Below, piece after piece: positions 6,125 to 9,311 of a DNA stretch of 9,311 nucleotides. A program made the position numbers and the translations under genes. The notes beneath the pieces are model-generated. The model searched no databases. It worked only from the letters and a program-made list of their open reading frames with translations, and was not told the DNA's origin. Location: contig PXQZ01000046.1 of assembly GCA_003021755.1 (NCBI GenBank), forward strand, positions 6,599 to 15,909, in the 5' to 3' direction. The stretch is from Halobacteriales archaeon QH_8_67_36 (lineage in GTDB: Archaea; Halobacteriota; Halobacteria; Halobacteriales; Haloarculaceae). Each line of letters starts with the position of its first letter. Within the stretch, counting starts at the first letter, position 1.

Positions 6125-6649
6125 CTACTCCTCTCGAAACACCGTCCACTGGCGCTCGTCGGTCGCCGCGTCGGTGATGGCTTCGACCTTCTCCCGTTGC
6201 AGACTGTTCAGTTGTCCGGTCGCCAACGCGACCCACGAGAGGAACTCCTCGCGGAGTTGCTCACGGACCGTCTCGGGCGGCTCCGGCATGTAAACGTACA
6301 CGTGGCCACCCTCGGGTCTGATTCGCCGGCGCTTCTCGACGACGCCGAGGTCGGCGAGGTGGTTCAGATGCCGCGCGATGACGCTTCTGTCGTAGCCGAT
6401 CCGGTCGGCCAGTTTCGCGACGGTCAGCTCGCCGCCTTCCATCACGCAGAGACAGACGTCCAGCTCGGTGCCGGACATATCAAAGACGGTCTGCAGTAAC
6501 GTCCCGAGCGAGGGCGCGGCCACCGCTGTCTCGGCCGTGTCGATGTCGGTCATCGCCTCGCCACAACAGTCCGGGCGGTTCTGCCCGATAGTAACGCCGC
6601 CACAGGTCCGACACTCGAACAGGTCGGTTCCGCCGTCCGCGTTGGTCAT
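6125..6649 (-). CDS. Zinc-ribbon winged-helix transcriptional regulator
   Basis: The protein is 174 aa from ATG 6649; a GTG at 6655 would add two residues. An N-terminal metal knuckle, CRTCGGVTIGQNRPDCCG, has cysteines at about 13, 16, 28 and 29. A winged helix follows, with LTVAKLADRIGYDRSVIARH as HTH and basic wing VVEKRRRIRPEGGHVYVY (about residues 75-122). The C-terminus is a helical segment (about 125-174), probably for dimerisation. The layout fits the TrmB/ArsR-like single-HTH regulators common in haloarchaea. The closely spaced CC pair may bind Zn or sense metal or redox state. Its target is unknown. The convergent membrane-protein gene, the divergent region 6650-6767 and its own promoter are the natural candidates, and an inverted repeat overlaps its TATA element. 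Confidence 0.88.
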   Translation of the reverse strand: MTNADGGTDLFECRTCGGVTIGQNRPDCCGEAMTDIDTAETAVAAPSLGTLLQTVFDMSGTELDVCLCVMEGGELTVAKLADRIGYDRSVIARHLNHLADLGVVEKRRRIRPEGGHVYVYMPEPPETVREQLREEFLSWVALATGQLNSLQREKVEAITDAATDERQWTVFREE

Positions 6650-6669
6650 AGTCACGGTTACGACGCGCG

Positions 6670-6691
6670 GTACATAGCTACTGCTGTGTAC
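6670..6691. promoter_or_regulatory. Regulator promoter: TATA element inside a GTACA/TGTAC inverted repeat
   Basis: The minus strand of 6671-6680 (TAGCTATGTA) is centred about 26 bp before ATG 6649, a good TATA position. The same interval is bracketed by GTACA (6670-6674) and TGTAC (6687-6691), a 5-bp inverted repeat with 12-bp spacer. A dimer bound there would cover the TATA element, as in autoregulation. Three GTTAC pentamers (6657, 6695, 6703) lie nearby. Confidence 0.4.
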
Positions 6692-6767
6692 GCCGTTACC
6701 CAGTTACGTGTGTCTCACCTCGGGCCTATCCGTTAGCACCCATACCGAATTACCGCAAGTAGCTAAG

Positions 6768-6868
6768 ATGGCGGACATCGGTATCGACCCAGCGAACACG
6801 ACCGTACTGATTACCGACCCCAAGTCGACTTCTTCAGGCCCGAAAGCGTCGTCTGGGACGGGTTCGGC
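6768..6868 (+). pseudogene. 5' remnant of an isochorismatase-like cysteine hydrolase
   Basis: From ATG 6768 the frame reads MADIGIDPANTTVLITDPK, the N-terminus of haloarchaeal cysteine hydrolases of the isochorismatase fold, whose first strand ends in the catalytic Asp (the DxQ/DPQNDF region). After AAG 6822-6824 the frame shifts by one. In the second frame DFFRPESVVWDGFG follows, exactly the expected next block. One missing G after the Lys codon would explain the shift. Beyond about 6868 no family similarity remains; the usual catalytic Lys and Cys blocks are absent, so about 150 or more residues are gone. The stretch 6869-7043 holds no gene I can recognise except the nifU promoter. The call rests on about 32 residues by eye. 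Confidence 0.6.
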
Positions 6869-7004
6869 GTCGCCCGACAGCGAACGGGGCAGGCAATAGG
6901 AAGCGGAACGCGAACCTGCAGACGAGAGCGACGGCTGTGTCCGTGACAACCCGGTTCCGTGTCGCCATCGGCAGTCCCCGTGTGACCGGCCGAATCGCTC
7001 AGTC

Positions 7005-7018
7005 CAAAGGTCTAAGCC
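7005..7018 (+). promoter_or_regulatory. Candidate TATA element for the NifU-domain gene
   Basis: CAAAGGTCTAAGCC is centred about 32 bp before ATG 7044, implying a leader of only a few nucleotides. It is the only A/T-enriched patch just upstream of the gene. It is weaker than the elements before the taw1 and sulfatase genes. Confidence 0.4.
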
Positions 7019-7043
7019 GCCCCGGCTCGGACGTGTAACTACT

Positions 7044-7424
7044 ATGAGCACCGAGACGGACGACGGCGGAGACGAGCTTCGAGAGCGAATCACGAACTTC
7101 CTGCGACGGAACTTCCCGCAGATCCAGATGCACGGCGGCAGCGCGGCAATCGAGAACATCGACCGCGAGGAGGGCAGCGTCACCATCCGACTCGGTGGCG
7201 CCTGTTCCGGCTGTGGCATCTCCCCGATGACCATCCAGGCCATCAAGACCCGCATGACCAAGGAGATTCCCGAAATCAACGAGGTCGTCGCCCGCACCGG
7301 CATGGAGGGTGGCGAGGGGATGTCCGGCGGCGCCGACAGCGGCATGAACCCCTCCTTCCCCGGCGGGGACTCCCGCGGCGGCGACATGGGCGGCAGCGAC
7401 GAAGGCCCGGAAGCGCCGTTCTAG
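7044..7424 (+). CDS. NifU C-terminal-domain (Nfu-type) iron-sulfur protein
   Basis: The protein is 126 aa. Residues about 10-90 are a NifU/Nfu domain: LRERITNFLRRNFPQIQMHGG, a strand with GSVTIRLGGAC, and the Fe-S ligand motif CSGC (C54, C57) followed by GISPMTIQAIK. Such domains assemble or carry a 4Fe-4S cluster across a dimer and pass it to target proteins. Archaeal genomes often carry them as stand-alone proteins without the IscU-like N-terminal domain, as here. The last 35 or so residues are Gly/Ser/Met/Asp-rich and probably disordered. It sits between the hydrolase remnant and the sulfatase-family gene on the same strand, 110 bp before the latter, which has its own promoter, so joint regulation is not implied. 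Confidence 0.95.
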   Translation: MSTETDDGGDELRERITNFLRRNFPQIQMHGGSAAIENIDREEGSVTIRLGGACSGCGISPMTIQAIKTRMTKEIPEINEVVARTGMEGGEGMSGGADSGMNPSFPGGDSRGGDMGGSDEGPEAPF

Positions 7425-7469
7425 ACCCGCCGTACCACACCGGCGCTCCGCACTGACAGTCGTATCGTC

Positions 7470-7483
7470 GCGCCCGCGGGCGC
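7470..7483. repeat. 14-bp perfect palindrome in the gap before the sulfatase-family gene
   Basis: GCGCCCGCGGGCGC is a perfect GC-only palindrome, 46 bp after the NifU-domain stop. It could fold with a 4-nt loop and a 5-bp stem. No U-run directly follows, so a classical terminator is doubtful. In DNA this GC-rich it may be chance. Confidence 0.3.
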
Positions 7484-7502
7484 ACTCGGAGCAGAATCAT
7501 AC

Positions 7503-7511
7503 CCTTTTACG
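7503..7511 (+). promoter_or_regulatory. TATA element of the sulfatase-family gene
   Basis: CCTTTTACG is centred about 28 bp before ATG 7535, the classic spacing for a leaderless haloarchaeal mRNA starting at or next to the ATG. No Shine-Dalgarno precedes the ATG, in agreement. Confidence 0.65.
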
Positions 7512-7534
7512 CTCCCAGCGGACCGAGTTGCCAT

Positions 7535-9037
7535 ATGACTGACCCGGACGGGAACGACGTCCTCTTCGTCGTGCTGGACACGGTTCGGAAGGACCGCCTG
7601 ACCGTCTACGACGAGGAGCGCGAGACGACGCCACATCTCGCGGAGTTCGCCGCGGAAGCGGCCGTCTTCGACGGCGCCGTCGCGCCGGCCCCGTGGACGC
7701 TGCCGGTCCACGCCTCGCTGTTCACGGGACTGTACCCCAGCGAACACGAGGCCACGCAGGAGGACCCCTATCTGGAGGGTGTCACGACGCTCGCGGAGTC
7801 GCTGTCGGCGGCGGGCTACGACACCGCCTGTTACTCCTCGAACGCCTGGATAACGAGCTACACGAACCTCACCGCGGGCTTTTCCGACCACGACAACTTC
7901 TTTCAGATCATGCCCAGCGAGCTCCTTTCGGGGCCGCTGGCGACGCTCTGGAAGACGATGAACGACAACGAGAAGCTGCGGGGCGTCGCCGACCGACTCG
8001 TCCAGGTCGGCAACAAGTTCCACGAGCACTTCGCCGAGGAGGGCGGCAGCGACACCAAGACCCCGCAGGTCATCGACCGGACCATCGACTTCATCGACGG
8101 GAGCGACGACTTCTTCGCCTTCATCAACCTGATGGACGCCCACCTCCCCTACCACCCGCCCGACGAGTACGCCGAGCGGTTCGCCCCCGGCGTCGACTCC
8201 ACCGAGGTGTGCCAGAACTCCAAGGAGTTCAACTGCGGCGCCCGCGACGTCGACGACGAGGAGTGGAACGCCATCACGGGGCTGTACGACGCCGAACTGG
8301 CCCACATGGACGCCCAGCTCAATCGGCTGTTTACCCATCTGAAGGAGACCGGACAGTGGGAGGGCACCACCGTCGTCGTCTGTGCGGACCACGGCGAGCT
8401 GTTCGGCGAACACGACCTGTACGGCCACGAGTTCGGCATCTACGACCCGCTGGTGAACGTCCCGCTCATGATCAAACACCCCGACATCGAGCCGGGGCGG
8501 GACGACGAGACGACCGTCGAACTGGTCGACCTCTACCACACCGTTCTGGACGCGGCGGGCGCCGAGGGACGGGGCGAGGCGCTGCAGTCGGCCCGCTCGC
8601 TGCTGTCGGCGGACTACCGCGAGTTCGCCGAGGAGATGGGCGGCGTTCCCCGCGGCGAGGTCGGCTTCGTCGAGTACCACCAGCCCGTCGTCGAGTTGCG
8701 CCAGCTGGAGGGGAAGGCAAGCAGTGCCGGCATCACGCTGGACGAGCAGTCCCGCTTCTACTCCCGGATGGGCGCCGCCCGCTCAATCGATGAGAAATAC
8801 AGCCACTGCACGCGCATCCCCGACGAGGCCTACCACATCGCGGCCGACCCCGGGGAGACCGAGAATCTCGTCGGGACCGATGCGGAACCCGAGCACCTGA
8901 AACGGGCGCTGTTTGACTTCGTCGACTCCGTCGACGCGACCTGGCCCGACGAGGCCGACGGAACCGACGGCGACGTGCTGGACGAGATGGACGACGAGAC
9001 GACGGACCGACTGCAGGACCTCGGCTACATCGACTGA
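7535..9037 (+). CDS. Sulfatase/alkaline-phosphatase-superfamily hydrolase or transferase with Thr at the nucleophile position
   Basis: The protein is 500 aa and intact. The N-terminal strand VLFVVLDTVRKDRL supplies the first metal-ligand Asp (D15). APAPWTLPVHASLFTGLYPSEH (residues 50-71) is the sulfatase signature region: where classic sulfatases have C/S-x-P-S-R, this protein has T55-L-P57-V-H59. FINLMDAHLPYHPP lies in mid-protein. CADHGELFGEHDLYGHE (from residue 283) provides the second set of metal ligands (D285, H286). The C-terminus ends RLQDLGYID, the LxDLGY tail common in this family. There is no signal peptide or membrane helix, so it is probably cytosolic. With Thr it cannot be converted to formylglycine like Cys/Ser sulfatases; Thr serves as nucleophile in some phospho-transferase relatives. 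The substrate is unknown: a sulfate or phosphate ester of lipid, glycan or phosphonate type. A flippase-like remnant starts 1 nt after its stop, suggesting an envelope-related operon. Confidence 0.92.
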   Translation: MTDPDGNDVLFVVLDTVRKDRLTVYDEERETTPHLAEFAAEAAVFDGAVAPAPWTLPVHASLFTGLYPSEHEATQEDPYLEGVTTLAESLSAAGYDTACYSSNAWITSYTNLTAGFSDHDNFFQIMPSELLSGPLATLWKTMNDNEKLRGVADRLVQVGNKFHEHFAEEGGSDTKTPQVIDRTIDFIDGSDDFFAFINLMDAHLPYHPPDEYAERFAPGVDSTEVCQNSKEFNCGARDVDDEEWNAITGLYDAELAHMDAQLNRLFTHLKETGQWEGTTVVVCADHGELFGEHDLYGHEFGIYDPLVNVPLMIKHPDIEPGRDDETTVELVDLYHTVLDAAGAEGRGEALQSARSLLSADYREFAEEMGGVPRGEVGFVEYHQPVVELRQLEGKASSAGITLDEQSRFYSRMGAARSIDEKYSHCTRIPDEAYHIAADPGETENLVGTDAEPEHLKRALFDFVDSVDATWPDEADGTDGDVLDEMDDETTDRLQDLGYID

Positions 9038-9038
9038 C

Positions 9039-9245
9039 GTGAACGCGGACAGCGCCGCCACCGACGTCGTCGACCGCCGGACCGTCGCCCGAATACTGCG
9101 GACGTTGCCGTCGCCGGGGGCGCCATCGCCCTGCTCGTAGACTTCGTCGGCACCGAGGGCGTCCTGTCGGGACTACAGCGGGCCGACCTTGGGTGGCGCT
9201 AGCCTGTCTCTCGCCGTCTGTCTCACCGCGTGGGGGAGCCTGGCA
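9039..9245 (+). pseudogene. 5' part of a flippase-like (LPG synthase TM/UPF0104-type) membrane protein, twice frameshifted
   Basis: GTG 9039-9041 lies 1 nt after the sulfatase-family stop (9035-9037), so the gene was probably co-translated. The first frame gives MNADSAATDVVDRRTVARIL. Near 9102-9104 it shifts (one C seems missing), and the second frame gives VAVAGGAIALLVDFVGTEGV and LSGLQRADLGW up to TAG 9200. From about 9198 the first frame resumes with ASLSLAVCLTAWGSL. Pieced together this is a basic N-terminus, helix 1, a short 'ADLGW' linker and helix 2, the pattern at the start of archaeal flippase-like proteins. Beyond about 9245 similarity fades, and the AT-rich patch at 9281-9290 is unlike coding DNA here, so the gene may be truncated. 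The family call is by pattern only, and the window end limits judgement. Confidence 0.5.
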
Positions 9246-9280
9246 AATCGTGCCGGGCGTCGCGGGCATCGAAGGGTCGT

Positions 9281-9290
9281 GTTTATTTTA
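9281..9290 (+). promoter_or_regulatory. AT-rich patch at the right edge, promoter or terminator
   Basis: GTTTATTTTA is the most A/T-rich decamer in the last kilobase. It resembles a haloarchaeal TATA element for a gene starting about 25 bp on, near or beyond the window end. It could also be a T-rich termination tract for the sulfatase-family transcript. The sequence to the right is needed to decide. Confidence 0.35.
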
Positions 9291-9311
9291 GCAGCAACGG
9301 ACTCAGAGAGC

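Noticed and set aside
6704..7387. 227-codon minus-strand frame opposite the NifU-domain gene
   Set aside because: It is opposite an unmistakable Nfu domain; its translation has no recognisable domain.
7470..7483. GC-only palindrome as an intrinsic terminator of the NifU-domain gene
   Set aside because: There is no adjacent T-run and the possible stem is short; kept only as a low-confidence repeat.
7421..8680. 419-codon open frame on the minus strand opposite the sulfatase-family gene
   Set aside because: It is a mirror of a strongly coding GC-rich gene; its Val/Gly/Arg-rich translation has no family motifs and lacks the acidic haloarchaeal composition.
1..9311. Mobile element, CRISPR, toxin-antitoxin, defence or tRNA gene
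   Set aside because: No transposase motifs, terminal repeats, spaced repeats, tRNA-like clover-leaf or defence domains were seen; the decay pattern needs no inserted element to explain it.

Overview
The window is chromosomal-type DNA from a haloarchaeon (class Halobacteria). The signs are high GC, Asp/Glu-rich proteins, Tat-type (RR) export signals, mostly leaderless genes with a TATA-like element about 26-30 bp upstream, and archaeal-type enzymes such as a CTP-dependent riboflavin kinase fused to a helix-turn-helix domain and a 4-demethylwyosine synthase. I cannot name a genus from sequence alone. There is no tRNA, rRNA, CRISPR array, insertion sequence or recognisable defence system.

Layout. 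Positions 1-1988 hold two divergently transcribed, distantly related exported proteins: a Tat lipoprotein cut by the left edge (minus), and a Tat-signal protein whose lipobox Cys position reads Arg (plus). Positions 2056-3403 (minus) are a two-gene riboflavin/FMN operon, ribK-HTH then ribB, with a 14-bp overlap and a strong internal Shine-Dalgarno. Positions 3479-4763 (minus) hold two damaged genes: an EamA/DMT transporter reduced to its two ends, and a tRNA wyosine-base enzyme (taw1/TYW1) broken by an internal deletion with frame loss. A carboxymuconolactone-decarboxylase/AhpD-like protein follows (4931-5503, minus). Next come a small four-helix membrane protein (5646-6119, plus) and, convergent with it at 5 bp, a zinc-ribbon winged-helix regulator (6125-6649, minus).

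The right third runs on the plus strand: a short frameshifted 5' remnant of an isochorismatase-like hydrolase (6768-6868), a NifU-domain Fe-S protein (7044-7424), a sulfatase/alkaline-phosphatase-superfamily enzyme with Thr at the nucleophile position (7535-9037), and 1 nt after its stop codon the start of a frameshifted remnant that looks like a flippase-like (LPG synthase TM) membrane protein.

The most notable feature is the decay. Four genes in 9.3 kb are broken, and they sit where simple gene calling would show 'intergenic' gaps or odd short ORFs, while the genes between them are cleanly intact. Real gene loss fits this pattern best, but sequence or assembly error must be excluded. I found no convincing previously undescribed multi-gene system. 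The best leads are the decaying genes, the lipobox substitution, and two TGTAC-type inverted repeats at promoters.
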